DNA from: CAVQCT01 sp964520865
GTDB lineage: Bacteria > Zixibacteria > MSB-5A5 > GN15 > FEB-12
NCBI GenBank assembly: GCA_964520865.1
Contig: CAZFOY010000045.1
Coordinates: 1 to 29,949, forward strand
Reading direction: 5' to 3'
DNA length: 29,949 bases
A model generated the notes under the pieces. That model did no database searches, was not told the DNA's origin, and worked only from the letters and a program-made list of their open reading frames with translations. Shown one piece after another: positions 14,737 through 23,159 of this stretch (positions are counted from its first letter, which is position 1; the number at the start of each line of letters is the position of its first letter). A program made the position numbers and the translations under genes.

Positions 14737-16776
14737 ATGACGACCAAACTAACCAAGACAGTCCCGGCTGCCCATATCGACTTCAAACTCCGCTCGGCGT
14801 ATGCCCCGAAAGGGGATCAGCCGGAGGCGATTCGACAGCTCACCGACGGCCTGAACCGGGGGCTGCCGCATCAAACGCTGTTGGGCGTTACCGGATCGGG
14901 GAAGACGTTCACGATTGCCAATGTGATAGCGAAATACGGTAAGCCGACGCTGGTCATCTCGCATAACAAGACCCTGGCCGCCCAGTTGTATGGTGAGTTG
15001 AAGGCATTCTTCCCGGAAAATGCGGTCGAGTTCTTTATCAGTTACTACGATTACTATCAGCCGGAAGCTTACCTCCCGACCACCGATACATATATAGAGA
15101 AAGATACCCAAAGAAACGATGATATTGATCGTCTCCGCCTTCGCGCGACCGCATCGCTGCTGGAGCGGGACGATGTGATCATTGTCGCTTCGGTGTCGTG
15201 CATCTACGGTCTCGGTTCACCGGAGGAATACAAGAAGCAATACATTCTACTCGAAAAGGGGACGACGATCGAACGGGATGAGCTGATCAGGAAACTGGTC
15301 GCCATTCACTACAACCGCAACGACATGTCATTCACCCGGGGAAACTTTCGGGTCCGAGGCGACACGATCGAGTTGATCCCATCCTATCACGAACACGCCT
15401 TCCGGATTGAGTTCTTCGGCGATGAACTCGAGCGAATCACCGAGATCGATCCGTTGACCGGAGAGATACTCAAAGAGCGGATGCGCCTCGCGATTTACCC
15501 GGCCAAGCACTTTATCACCTCGCGCCCCCAGCTCGAGGAAGCGGTCAAAGCCATCCAAAATGAGCTCAAGGAGACGGTAGACCATTTCGTCAATGAGAAC
15601 AAGCTATTGGAGGCTCAGCGGATTGAGATGCGAACCAAGTACGATCTCGAAATGCTCAAGGAGGTCGGCTATTGTTCCGGCGTCGAGAACTATTCAAGGC
15701 ACCTGACCGGCCGAAAGGCAGGGGAGCGGCCGTTCACCCTTATCGATTTCTTTCCCGACGATTTCCTGACTATCATCGATGAATCACATCAGACAGTGCC
15801 GCAGATACGCGGTATGTATGCCGGTGATCGCAACCGGAAAGAGACGCTGGTGGCGCACGGCTTTCGGCTCCCCTCGGCGCTCGACAACCGGCCGCTCGTG
15901 TTCGACGAATTCGAGAGCCTGATGCACAATACAATTTATGTCTCGGCCACGCCGGCCGATTTTGAGCTGGATCAGTGCCAGGGAGTGGTTGTCGATCAGG
16001 TCATCCGGCCGACCGGTCTGCTCGATCCGAAAATCTCCGTCAAACCTCTTGGTACGCAGGTGGACGATTTGCTGGAACAGGTCAAAATTCGGGCGGCCAA
16101 ACGTGAACGGGTTCTTGTGACCACGCTGACCAAACGAATGGCCGAAGACTTGACCGACTATTTGACCAAGATGGGGGTGAGAGTCCGGTACCTTCACAGC
16201 GAGATCGATGCTATCGACAGAACCGAGATCATTCGGGATCTGCGGTTGGCCGAGTTCGATGTTTTGGTGGGAGTCAATTTGCTGAGAGAAGGATTGGACC
16301 TTCCCGAGGTCTCGTTGGTGGCGATCCTCGATGCCGACAAGGAAGGGTTCCTTCGTTCCGAACGGTCGCTTATTCAGACGGTCGGTCGGGCGGCAAGGAA
16401 TGCGAACGGCGAGGTTATTCTCTACGCCGACAAGATCACCGATTCGATGCGGAAGGCGATCGATGAAACGGAGCGACGGAGGCAGAAGCAGATGGCCTAT
16501 AACGAAGAACATGGCATCACTCCGGAGACGATCTTCAAGACCCGCGAAGAGATCATGCGGATCACGCAGTTTGCCGACGCCAAGACGGTCGAGGAAAAGA
16601 AATTCGATAAACCGGACTATTTCGAATCGATGCGGAAGGAAGACCAGATTGCCTTCATGCTCAAAGCGATGAAGAAGGCGGCGGACAATCTGGACTTCGA
16701 GACGGCCATGTTGATTCGCGATGAAGTCAAGGAACTTAAGGCCAGTATCAAAAAAAAGGACAACAAATCACGGTAG
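14737..16776 (+). CDS. uvrB: UvrABC excinuclease subunit B
   Basis: 679 residues, normal UvrB length. This DNA-damage verification helicase receives DNA from UvrA and recruits UvrC. Motifs in order: Walker A GVTGSGKT at 50-57; the beta-hairpin segment YYDYYQPEAYLP that clamps the strand; Walker B DESH at 348-351; helicase motif V/VI region NLLREGLDLPEVSLV and QTVGRAARN; and the C-terminal UVR motif (about 635-672) that pairs with UvrC. The ATG follows AAGGAG closely. It is likely co-transcribed with the lipoprotein gene 30 bases downstream. Confidence 0.98.
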   Translation: MTTKLTKTVPAAHIDFKLRSAYAPKGDQPEAIRQLTDGLNRGLPHQTLLGVTGSGKTFTIANVIAKYGKPTLVISHNKTLAAQLYGELKAFFPENAVEFFISYYDYYQPEAYLPTTDTYIEKDTQRNDDIDRLRLRATASLLERDDVIIVASVSCIYGLGSPEEYKKQYILLEKGTTIERDELIRKLVAIHYNRNDMSFTRGNFRVRGDTIELIPSYHEHAFRIEFFGDELERITEIDPLTGEILKERMRLAIYPAKHFITSRPQLEEAVKAIQNELKETVDHFVNENKLLEAQRIEMRTKYDLEMLKEVGYCSGVENYSRHLTGRKAGERPFTLIDFFPDDFLTIIDESHQTVPQIRGMYAGDRNRKETLVAHGFRLPSALDNRPLVFDEFESLMHNTIYVSATPADFELDQCQGVVVDQVIRPTGLLDPKISVKPLGTQVDDLLEQVKIRAAKRERVLVTTLTKRMAEDLTDYLTKMGVRVRYLHSEIDAIDRTEIIRDLRLAEFDVLVGVNLLREGLDLPEVSLVAILDADKEGFLRSERSLIQTVGRAARNANGEVILYADKITDSMRKAIDETERRRQKQMAYNEEHGITPETIFKTREEIMRITQFADAKTVEEKKFDKPDYFESMRKEDQIAFMLKAMKKAADNLDFETAMLIRDEVKELKASIKKKDNKSR

Positions 16777-16806
16777 CTGTACGTCAGGTGCAAGGAGAGG
16801 AGTCGT

Positions 16807-17829
16807 ATGTCCGGAAAACAAGTTAGCCACTATCTCGCCGCTTTTGGAGTTCTTCTCGCCGTTGGCATCGCGGTCAACTCGTGTAAAGAGAAACCGACTT
16901 CGTATGTCATTGACGAAGAGGAGATACAGCTTTATATCAACAGCTCCGATGTCGGCAACTGGCTCTTCCCCAAATCCGGATTGATCACTGACGATCCTTA
17001 CGTCTTATCCTACGACAGCGACGCCGTCTATCGCGATCATGTCGACTCAGTTCACCGGCAGATCGTGGTAAATATTCCCACCAAGGTACTGGCCCAGCAA
17101 TCCGAGAACGTCTACGGATCCAAGCACAGCTATATCCAGGATTTCGGTCCGCCTTACTATCTGACTCAGGACGCCGAAGCTACAGTGGAAGACAGATACT
17201 ACGTAACCACTGACCGGGTGGCCGGAAGTGACACGACGACGTATACCGCTGTCCGATATCTTACGCGATTCGGATACTTCATCAAGGCGGGAAGTGATGC
17301 GGAAGCGTTTTCCGGCTGGCTTTTGGTCGGGTTCTCGGGTGTGAAGTACGTGAATAATAACCGGGTGTACGATCCGACCTATATTCGCAGGCCGGGAGGC
17401 ACTCAGTTTGAGGCGTATTCGGCGGTGAGGTATCATCCGATGTCGTCGATAATGATCGACCAGACCAGCAGTCAGTGGGACACGATCGATGTCAACTGGG
17501 AGACCGACCAGGCATACATTCCTCTTTTCGGCATCAACTCGGTCGACACGCTCGAAACCGATGTTCCGATCGCTCTGACCGTGACTCCTGACGCGCCGAT
17601 TCGTACGATTGCATTTCAGAACGGCAACACCTTCGATTTCCGTAATATGTTGAGTAACGGAACGACTGGTGACACTGCTTATGTGACCATCAAGACCCCG
17701 AGTATTCAGCGATGGGGCGTTCTCTATTTTCAGGGATTTGTCAAGCAAACGGGCGATACTACCACCTATCCTCCTTTCAACACTCTGCAGTTGCGGAACT
17801 GGACCATACCTTTCCATGTTTTGCACTGA
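16807..17829 (+). CDS. Lipoprotein of unknown function
   Basis: 340 residues. The signal peptide ends in the lipobox-like VNSC (Cys about residue 26), followed by a mostly beta, Tyr/Thr/Asp-rich protein with no motif I recognise. Aromatic, Gly-poor strands and a C-terminal segment rich in alternating hydrophobics (IQRWGVLYFQGFV) suggest a secreted beta-sandwich. GAGAGGAG lies four bases before the ATG. It begins 30 bases after uvrB, so it probably shares that transcript, though no functional link is evident. A hairpin after the stop may end the unit. Confidence 0.8.
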   Translation: MSGKQVSHYLAAFGVLLAVGIAVNSCKEKPTSYVIDEEEIQLYINSSDVGNWLFPKSGLITDDPYVLSYDSDAVYRDHVDSVHRQIVVNIPTKVLAQQSENVYGSKHSYIQDFGPPYYLTQDAEATVEDRYYVTTDRVAGSDTTTYTAVRYLTRFGYFIKAGSDAEAFSGWLLVGFSGVKYVNNNRVYDPTYIRRPGGTQFEAYSAVRYHPMSSIMIDQTSSQWDTIDVNWETDQAYIPLFGINSVDTLETDVPIALTVTPDAPIRTIAFQNGNTFDFRNMLSNGTTGDTAYVTIKTPSIQRWGVLYFQGFVKQTGDTTTYPPFNTLQLRNWTIPFHVLH

Positions 17830-17831
17830 TC

Positions 17832-17855
17832 GGGGCTTGTCCGACAGGCTCCTTT
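17832..17855 (+). terminator. Possible hairpin terminator after the lipoprotein gene
   Basis: GGGGCTTGT and ACAGGCTCC pair over nine positions (two G-T wobbles) around CCG, followed by only three T residues. It is a weak terminator or attenuator, placed between the lipoprotein stop and the pirin ribosome site. Confidence 0.4.
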
Positions 17856-17895
17856 ACTCAGACGGAATTCCCGTCCTTTAGCATAGGAGGAAGCT

Positions 17896-18594
17896 ATGAT
17901 TACTGTGCGTCCGGCAATGGAGCGAGGCGTGACGCAACTTGGATGGCTGGATAGCAGGCATTCCTTTTCGTTCGACCGATATCACGACGACAACTGGATG
18001 AATTTCCGAAGCCTTCGAGTAATAAATGATGACATTGTCGAAGCAGGTCAAGGATTCGGCACCCATCCGCACCGGGATATGGAGATCATAACTTACGTTC
18101 TCGAGGGCGAGCTCGCGCATAAGGACAGCCTCGGTTCGGGATCATCAATCCGCCCCGGCGACGTTCAGCGGATGACGGCCGGTCGCGGAATCCTGCACAG
18201 CGAATTCAACAACTCCAAAACCGATCGGGTCAGACTTCTCCAAATTTGGATCCTGCCGGAAGAAAAGGGGCTCAAGCCGGGCTACGAGCAAATGACCTTC
18301 ACGCGGGATAAGATGCGGGGGAGTCTACTTCTGGTAGCATCGCATGAGGGACGGGACAGCTCGGTGAGTATTCATCAAGACGTGGATTTGTTCAGCTCGG
18401 TGCTTGAGTCGGGCAACCAAGTTCAGCATAAACTCGCGGATGGAAGATATGCCTGGATTCAGGTCGCGACCGGTGACATTGAAGTGAACGGTGTCTTGCT
18501 GGGTTACGGCGACGGTGCGGCCATTTCCGACGAAAGTGAGTTGGCGATTCAGGGGAAGAAAGAAGCAGAGATACTTCTGTTCGATCTTGCCTGA
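17896..18594 (+). CDS. Pirin-family bicupin protein
   Basis: 232 residues. The N-terminal cupin holds the pirin metal site: THPHRDMEI with His57 and His59, and ILHSEF with His101 and Glu103, all four ligands intact. The C-terminal cupin (about 130-232) is more divergent. Bacterial pirins such as YhhW have quercetinase activity, and others bind metabolic enzymes; the substrate here is not predictable. The ATG has AGGAGG seven bases upstream. The gene ends before a strong terminator, so it forms a short unit or the end of the uvrB transcript. Confidence 0.93.
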   Translation: MITVRPAMERGVTQLGWLDSRHSFSFDRYHDDNWMNFRSLRVINDDIVEAGQGFGTHPHRDMEIITYVLEGELAHKDSLGSGSSIRPGDVQRMTAGRGILHSEFNNSKTDRVRLLQIWILPEEKGLKPGYEQMTFTRDKMRGSLLLVASHEGRDSSVSIHQDVDLFSSVLESGNQVQHKLADGRYAWIQVATGDIEVNGVLLGYGDGAAISDESELAIQGKKEAEILLFDLA

Positions 18595-18624
18595 AATTCC
18601 AGGCATCAGCCTGAACAATAGTTG

Positions 18625-18649
18625 AAAAACCGGCCCGGCCGGTTTTTTT
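18625..18649 (+). terminator. Rho-independent terminator after the pirin gene
   Basis: AAAAACCGG-CCCGG-CCGGTTTTTTT: a GC stem extended by A-T pairs and followed by a T-run. The A-run on the left would also let it act on the minus strand, but no minus gene ends here. Confidence 0.88.
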
Positions 18650-18739
18650 GTTGAATACCGGCCTGTCTCCCGGGTAGTTTTCTTTGGTAACTTGAAGAGA
18701 ATCAATCGACTGTCTCATAACTTCAACAGAGGAGGTCAC

Positions 18740-19546
18740 ATGCGCCTTTCACCCAAACTACTCTTGCTCCTGGTAGCCGTCATGGCCTTAGGTATGATCG
18801 GCTGCGGTACTCAGGTGCCCTCGGGCCACAAAGCGGTCTTTTACGCGAAATTCGGTGGTGGCACCGAAATGGGGAGGATATACCCCGAAGGGTTCGTCTG
18901 GCACATGCCGTGGAATTCGATGTTCGTGTACAAGACCCAGCTTCAGGAACAGGAAGAGAGCCTGACCGTGCTGTCTTCGGACGGAGCGACGATTAAGGTC
19001 GACGTGTCGATATTGTACCGGCCGATGCAAGACAAACTCGACTCGCTCCAGGTCGACATCGGTCCGAACTACTACGATGTCGCAGTTGCGCCGACGATTC
19101 GAGGTATCGCCCGTGAAGTAGCCGGGCGATATAAACCTGAGGAGATTTATTCCACCAAACGGGAGGAATTGAGCAATCAGATTCTGAGTATTCTGCAGAC
19201 GGCGATGGGGGCTAAACACATCGTCGTCGAGAACGTACTGATTCGCGATGTTGAGATCCCGGCGAAGATATCCGAAGCGATCAATTTCAAGCTGACCGCC
19301 GATCAGGAAGCTCAGAAGATGCAGTTTACTATTCAGAAGGAGAAACTGGAGGCAGAGAGAAAGCGGATCGAAGCCAAGGGAATTGCCGATTTCCAGGATA
19401 TCGTTTCGGCAGGTATTACTCCATCTCTGCTGAAGTGGAAGGGGATCGAGGCGACAACCAAGATCGCCGAATCACCGAATACCAAGATTGTTATTGTCGG
19501 AAATGATGCGGGGAGTCTGCCGATTATTCTCGGCAGCGAGAAGTAG
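18740..19546 (+). CDS. SPFH/Band 7 (prohibitin-like) lipoprotein
   Basis: 268 residues. The N-terminal hydrophobic segment ends in MIGC, a plausible lipobox, directly before the SPFH domain that begins VPSGHKAVFYAKFGGG. The domain includes PEGFVWHMPW, DGATIKVDVSILYRP and REELSNQILSIL. A charged helix (AQKMQFTIQKEKLEAERKRIEAKG) follows, and then a short hydrophobic C terminus. This matches prohibitins, which form ring-like membrane scaffolds linked to protease control. Usual family members have a transmembrane anchor; a lipid anchor would put the domain on the outer face of the inner membrane or on the outer membrane. ATG at 18740 is chosen because GGAGG is four bases upstream; the frame extends 16 codons further up without support. 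Confidence 0.9.
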   Translation: MRLSPKLLLLLVAVMALGMIGCGTQVPSGHKAVFYAKFGGGTEMGRIYPEGFVWHMPWNSMFVYKTQLQEQEESLTVLSSDGATIKVDVSILYRPMQDKLDSLQVDIGPNYYDVAVAPTIRGIAREVAGRYKPEEIYSTKREELSNQILSILQTAMGAKHIVVENVLIRDVEIPAKISEAINFKLTADQEAQKMQFTIQKEKLEAERKRIEAKGIADFQDIVSAGITPSLLKWKGIEATTKIAESPNTKIVIVGNDAGSLPIILGSEK

Positions 19547-19570
19547 ACTCAAAGCAGTCGACTGACTTGA

Positions 19571-19601
19571 CAGCCGCGACCAAACCTCGCGGCTGTTTTT
19601 T
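19571..19601 (+). terminator. Rho-independent terminator after the SPFH gene
   Basis: CAGCCGCG (19571-19578) pairs perfectly with CGCGGCTG (19588-19595) around nine bases, followed by six T residues. It also lies just past the stop of the minus-strand ATP-grasp gene, which may use the same hairpin. Confidence 0.9.
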
Positions 19602-20479
19602 CAGGATAGTTCCATTTGCCTGATCATTTCTTGAAACGACCGCCTGGCCTTGTGACCGGTCTGGTCCTCAACACTGCCTGGATACGACGTTGTTCCGCTC
19701 ACTTCCAGCGTGTAGATCGACCCGTTCCTGGCCGTTACAAAGTCGACGCCGGCCTGCCGAAATCCAACCGAATGACACATCTCGCCGTACCTTTCCATCA
19801 ACTGAGCGTGTGCTTCCGGAATCTCAACGAGCTGAACTTCAGATTCGGATACATTCAATGATTCAGGTCCGGTCTGTTCCGGTCGGCTGTACGCATAGAC
19901 GGGAGATTCGTCGAAAAACTCAACTCTGGTGACCACCCCGTCGCGCGGCTCAACATACTGCTGGACGAGCCATGTGTCAGCGGTTGATTCGGAAGCGGCA
20001 AGCGCTTTGAGTGTCTTTTTGATTTCAGGCATACTACTGCAGAGCTGTTTCTCCGACAGGCGACTCGACTGGTCCTTACAAACCGTTGCGGGCAGAGCAA
20101 GACTGGCAGCCATCGATAGCAGTTCTTCAGAATTCGATGAAAAGATAGCTTGAGGATAGGTCAGGCCGAATCGCTTCATGAGACGAAACTGAGCGACCTT
20201 GCTGATCATGTAGTCAATCGTCCGATAGTCGTTAACAACTTTGCGATTGTACGCCGCAAGATGTTCGAGGTACTGCTCAAGTTGAATGATTGCGGATTTG
20301 TGCCCCCGAAGATCGGCGTCCGCGCTCACGCAGTTCAGGTAGATGATGTCATCGGGAGGCTGAGTGATGTCCAGTTGAGAAGATTCGATGAAGTTCAGTC
20401 TGAACGAAACGTCGATCTCTGTAAGCGCGGTCTCGTAAAATTCGAGGATCGCGTCGTTTTCGTAAATAAGTTCCACCAT
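19601..20479 (-). CDS. ATP-grasp domain protein (RimK-like), altered active site
   Basis: 292 residues from ATG at 20479. The order of segments follows RimK-type ATP-grasp ligases: RGHKSAIIQLEQYLEHL (about 58-75), SKVAQFRLMKRFGL, a lysine in VCKDQ (Lys135), the strand WLVQQYVEPRDGVVTRVEFF, and a C-terminal AGVDFVTARNGSIYTLEVSG. Family members join a carboxylate to an amine using ATP. Two features are unusual: no Gly-rich loop follows Lys135, and the metal-binding E-x-N reads E-V-S (Glu259, Ser261). A promoter with TATAAT ends about 38 bases before this ATG, which makes the upstream in-frame TTG at 20512 unlikely. No operon partner; substrate unknown. Confidence 0.78.
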   Translation of the reverse strand: MVELIYENDAILEFYETALTEIDVSFRLNFIESSQLDITQPPDDIIYLNCVSADADLRGHKSAIIQLEQYLEHLAAYNRKVVNDYRTIDYMISKVAQFRLMKRFGLTYPQAIFSSNSEELLSMAASLALPATVCKDQSSRLSEKQLCSSMPEIKKTLKALAASESTADTWLVQQYVEPRDGVVTRVEFFDESPVYAYSRPEQTGPESLNVSESEVQLVEIPEAHAQLMERYGEMCHSVGFRQAGVDFVTARNGSIYTLEVSGTTSYPGSVEDQTGHKARRSFQEMIRQMELS

Positions 20480-20516
20480 GGCTCCCGCAAGGAACGGGAC
20501 CAGGTCGGTCAACGCA

Positions 20517-20545
20517 ATTATAAAATCGTGTCACCTTATCGGCAA
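20517..20545 (-). promoter_or_regulatory. Promoter of the ATP-grasp gene
   Basis: Minus-strand TTGCCG (20540-20545), a 17-base spacer and a perfect TATAAT (20517-20522). Start of transcription would be near 20510, which decides in favour of translation from the ATG at 20479. Confidence 0.7.
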
Positions 20546-20563
20546 GGAAGACGGCCCGAACGA

Positions 20564-22534
20564 CTAATCTTCTTCGTATCTTTTCTTGATGCGGGCGAGT
20601 ACATCCGGATCGGCGAGCGTCGTGGTGTCGCCCATGATCTTGCCGATGGCGATATCACGAAGGAGCCGACGCATGATCTTTCCCGACCTTGTTTTCGGGA
20701 GATCCGGTGTGAAGATGATCTTTTCGGGTCGGGCAATTGCGCCGATCTTTCTTGCTACGAAATCCTTGAGCCTGCCGAGCAACCGTTCATCGATTTCGAC
20801 TCCGTTGCCCAGTGTCACGAACGCCGCCAGACAGGTCCCCTTGAGGTCGTGCGGCATGCCGACCACCGCCGCTTCGGTTACATCGGGGTGCTCGACCAGG
20901 GCCGACTCCACCTCCATCGTTGAGATACGATGGCCCGAGATGTTGATCTCGTCGTCGATTCGACCAAGGATCCAGAAGTATTTGTCTTCATCGATCTTGG
21001 CCCCGTCGCCCGGGAAGTAGATGCCGTCCCATTTGGACCAATAGGTGTCAATAAATCGTTTGCGGTCTCCCCAGATTCCACGGAGCATCCCCGGCCACGG
21101 TTTCGTGATCGCGAGAAATCCTCCGCCCTTTGTCACTTTCTTGCCTGATTCATCGAGAATCGCCGCCTCGATCCCCGGGAACGGACGCGTGGCCGAACCC
21201 GGCTTTGTCGCTGTGATCGCCGGAAGCGGGGTGATCAAAATGTGGCCGGTCTCGGTCTGCCACCAGGTATCGACTATCGGGCATTTCCCTTTACCGATCA
21301 CTTCGTTGTACCAGATCCAGGCTTCGGGATTGATCGGCTCGCCCACCGAGCCGAGGAGACGCAACGAACTCAAATCATGCTTTTTCGGCCACTGGTCGCC
21401 CCAGCGCATAAAGGCACGAATGGCGGTCGGAGCGGTGTAGAAGATCGACACGCCGTAATCTTCGACAATCTGCCAGAATCGGTCCTGATCCGGCCAGTCA
21501 GGTGCACCTTCGTACATGACCTGGGTGGCACCGTTGGCCAGCGGACCATAAGTAATGTATGAGTGTCCGGTCACCCAACCGATATCGGCCGTGCACCAGA
21601 AGACATCGTCAGGTTTGAGATCGAATACATATTTGGTGGTCGTGTAGACGCCGGTCATGTAGCCGCCACAGGTGTGGACGATCCCTTTCGGTTTACCGGT
21701 GGTACCGGAAGTATAGAGTATAAACAGCGGGTCCTCGCTATCCATATATTCCGGTTTGCAGTAACTGTCGGCTTCCTGCATGTGCCGGTGATACCAGTGA
21801 TCGCGCCCTTCTTTGACTCGGAGGAGGAAGTCGCCGCGCTTGATTATGATGACATTCTCAATCGACGGGCAGTCGGCGACCGCGATGTCGGCGTCGTGTT
21901 TGAGAGGGAGGATCTGTCCTCGACGGAAAGATCCGTCGGCCGTGACCAGCATCTTCGCCTGGGCATCGTTGATTCTATCGCGCAGCGATTCGGGGGAGAA
22001 GCCGCCGAAGATGACGGAGTGCACTGCCCCGATCCGGGCACAGGCCAGTAACGAGACGACCAGTTCAGGAATCATCGGAAGATAAATGGCTACCCGGTCG
22101 CCTTTCTTGATACCGAATTTCTTGAGGACATTAGCGAACTTGTTGACCTGCTTGTAGAGTTCGTAGTAGGTGATGGTCTTTTTATCGCCCGGCTCGCCTT
22201 CCCAGATGATCGCTGCTTTGTTTCTCCGTCCTTCCTGAATATGACGGTCGAGGCAGGACTCGGTAACATTAAGCTTGCCGCCGACGAACCATTTGGCGTC
22301 CGGCGCCTTCCACTGAAGACCGGTCGTCCATTTTTTCTTCCACACCAGCTCGGAGGCCATTTTTTCCCAGAATTTGACCGGATTTTTCGAAGCAGTATCG
22401 TAAATGTTCTTGTCGCTGATATTAGCTTGTTTGATGAAGGCGGGAGAAGGTTTGAATTTGCGGTTTTCGCTGAGCAGGGTGCCGATATTCTTCGGGGCCG
22501 ATTTTGCTTTTTTCGCCGGGGCAGTTTTGGCCAT
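20564..22534 (-). CDS. acs: Acetyl-CoA synthetase (AMP-forming)
   Basis: 656 residues, normal Acs length. It activates acetate to acetyl-CoA through acetyl-AMP. Motifs: FGGFSPESLRDRI, the P-loop-like YTSGTTGKPKG at 274-284, the acyl-pocket stretch VDTWWQTETG with the conserved Trp, FPGDGAK, GRIDDEINISGHRIS at the hinge, and PKTRSGKIMRR near the C terminus with the catalytic, acetylation-regulated Lys at about 619. The first 20 residues are rich in Ala, Lys and Pro, an uncommon extension. GGAGGAG precedes the ATG by seven bases. It is a single-gene unit with its own promoter and can feed acetate into central metabolism. Confidence 0.97.
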   Translation of the reverse strand: MAKTAPAKKAKSAPKNIGTLLSENRKFKPSPAFIKQANISDKNIYDTASKNPVKFWEKMASELVWKKKWTTGLQWKAPDAKWFVGGKLNVTESCLDRHIQEGRRNKAAIIWEGEPGDKKTITYYELYKQVNKFANVLKKFGIKKGDRVAIYLPMIPELVVSLLACARIGAVHSVIFGGFSPESLRDRINDAQAKMLVTADGSFRRGQILPLKHDADIAVADCPSIENVIIIKRGDFLLRVKEGRDHWYHRHMQEADSYCKPEYMDSEDPLFILYTSGTTGKPKGIVHTCGGYMTGVYTTTKYVFDLKPDDVFWCTADIGWVTGHSYITYGPLANGATQVMYEGAPDWPDQDRFWQIVEDYGVSIFYTAPTAIRAFMRWGDQWPKKHDLSSLRLLGSVGEPINPEAWIWYNEVIGKGKCPIVDTWWQTETGHILITPLPAITATKPGSATRPFPGIEAAILDESGKKVTKGGGFLAITKPWPGMLRGIWGDRKRFIDTYWSKWDGIYFPGDGAKIDEDKYFWILGRIDDEINISGHRISTMEVESALVEHPDVTEAAVVGMPHDLKGTCLAAFVTLGNGVEIDERLLGRLKDFVARKIGAIARPEKIIFTPDLPKTRSGKIMRRLLRDIAIGKIMGDTTTLADPDVLARIKKRYEED

Positions 22535-22569
22535 CTGGGTGCTCCTCCTTGATATGTTAATTCGTTAAA

Positions 22570-22597
22570 TATGTAGTCAATCGGCCTTTTTTGTCAA
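22570..22597 (-). promoter_or_regulatory. Promoter of acs
   Basis: Minus-strand consensus -35 TTGACA (22592-22597), a 16-base spacer and TACATA (22570-22575); CATATT two bases further on is an alternative -10. The leader before the ATG at 22534 is about 30 bases. Confidence 0.65.
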
Positions 22598-22606
22598 GCT
22601 GCGATT

Positions 22607-22643
22607 CGAGTCGCCGGGAGAGCGCCTAATTAGGCGACACTCG
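22607..22643. promoter_or_regulatory. Palindrome cluster upstream of the acs promoter
   Basis: A perfect 14-base palindrome CGCCTAATTAGGCG (22623-22636) overlaps a second, mutually exclusive inverted repeat: CGAGTCGCC (22607-22615) pairing with GGCGA-CA-CTCG (22633-22643) with a 2-base bulge. It begins ten bases upstream of the acs -35 box, a usual place for an activator site. Confidence 0.4.
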
Positions 22644-22932
22644 TGTACATGTTCTATAATCCCTTTGGCGAACTCTCTGTTCCGCTTTCTGACTGCCGAA
22701 TTCGAAGCCGTCTGTGCCGCTGTTTCCGAGGATACCGATAGCCCGAGGACAGATTGATTCCAGACAATGCCGCCAACTACGCAATCAAAGTCACACTTTC
22801 GTCATGCCGGTTCATACTCTGCCGCTGAACTGCTGCAACCGAGGACCGAGGCAACGTGCAATTCGTTGCTAATTGGTAAGTTACTTGTCGGCAGCGAACT
22901 TGCTTCACCCCCTCATGTAGACCTTTAATGTC

Positions 22933-22960
22933 TTGACAATCCGAGTCGGAAAGGTATATT
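22933..22960 (+). promoter_or_regulatory. Promoter of the giant Ig-like gene
   Basis: Perfect TTGACA (22933-22938), a 16-base spacer and TATATT (22955-22960). Transcription would start near 22967, about 190 bases before the ATG. Confidence 0.7.
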
Positions 22961-23051
22961 ACTTTGACTGAGATAGATAACAATTATACTACTTGTAAGT
23001 ACTACCCTTTTTTACCCAAGTTGATACTTTGTCAATGCGTGACAAAAACTG

Positions 23052-23098
23052 CGTTTCCAGGGGAAACGGCCCGCTATTGCGCGCCTGAAATTGCGCGC
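23052..23098 (+). promoter_or_regulatory. Structured leader segment of the giant gene
   Basis: A perfect hairpin CGTTTCC-AGG-GGAAACG (23052-23068) is followed by a direct repeat ATTGCGCGC (23076-23084 and 23090-23098) whose GCGCGC cores can pair with each other. I do not recognise a known riboswitch class. The Shine-Dalgarno GGAGG at 23151-23155 is outside these stems. Confidence 0.4.
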
Positions 23099-23159
23099 GT
23101 AGGTCTGACTGGGTAGAGAGGTTTGCTGCTTATATACTTTTTGTTCTTTTGGAGGAAAG

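Larger units (their letters stand above)
22535..23159. other. Divergent intergenic region, acs to giant Ig-like gene
   Basis: 625 bases with no credible gene. It holds the acs promoter, a palindromic cluster at 22607-22643, an isolated TATAAT at 22655-22660 with no good -35 box or following gene, an unremarkable stretch of about 270 bases, the giant gene's promoter (22933-22960), and a leader of about 190 bases with hairpins. Confidence 0.7.

Noticed and set aside
20480..20512. TTG start at 20512 for the ATP-grasp gene
   Set aside because: It coincides with the predicted transcription start of the TTGCCG-N17-TATAAT promoter, so it could not have a ribosome site; the ATG at 20479 is used instead.
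22655..22660. Isolated TATAAT on the plus strand
   Set aside because: No acceptable -35 box at 16-18 bases, and no gene or structured RNA follows before the real promoter at 22933.
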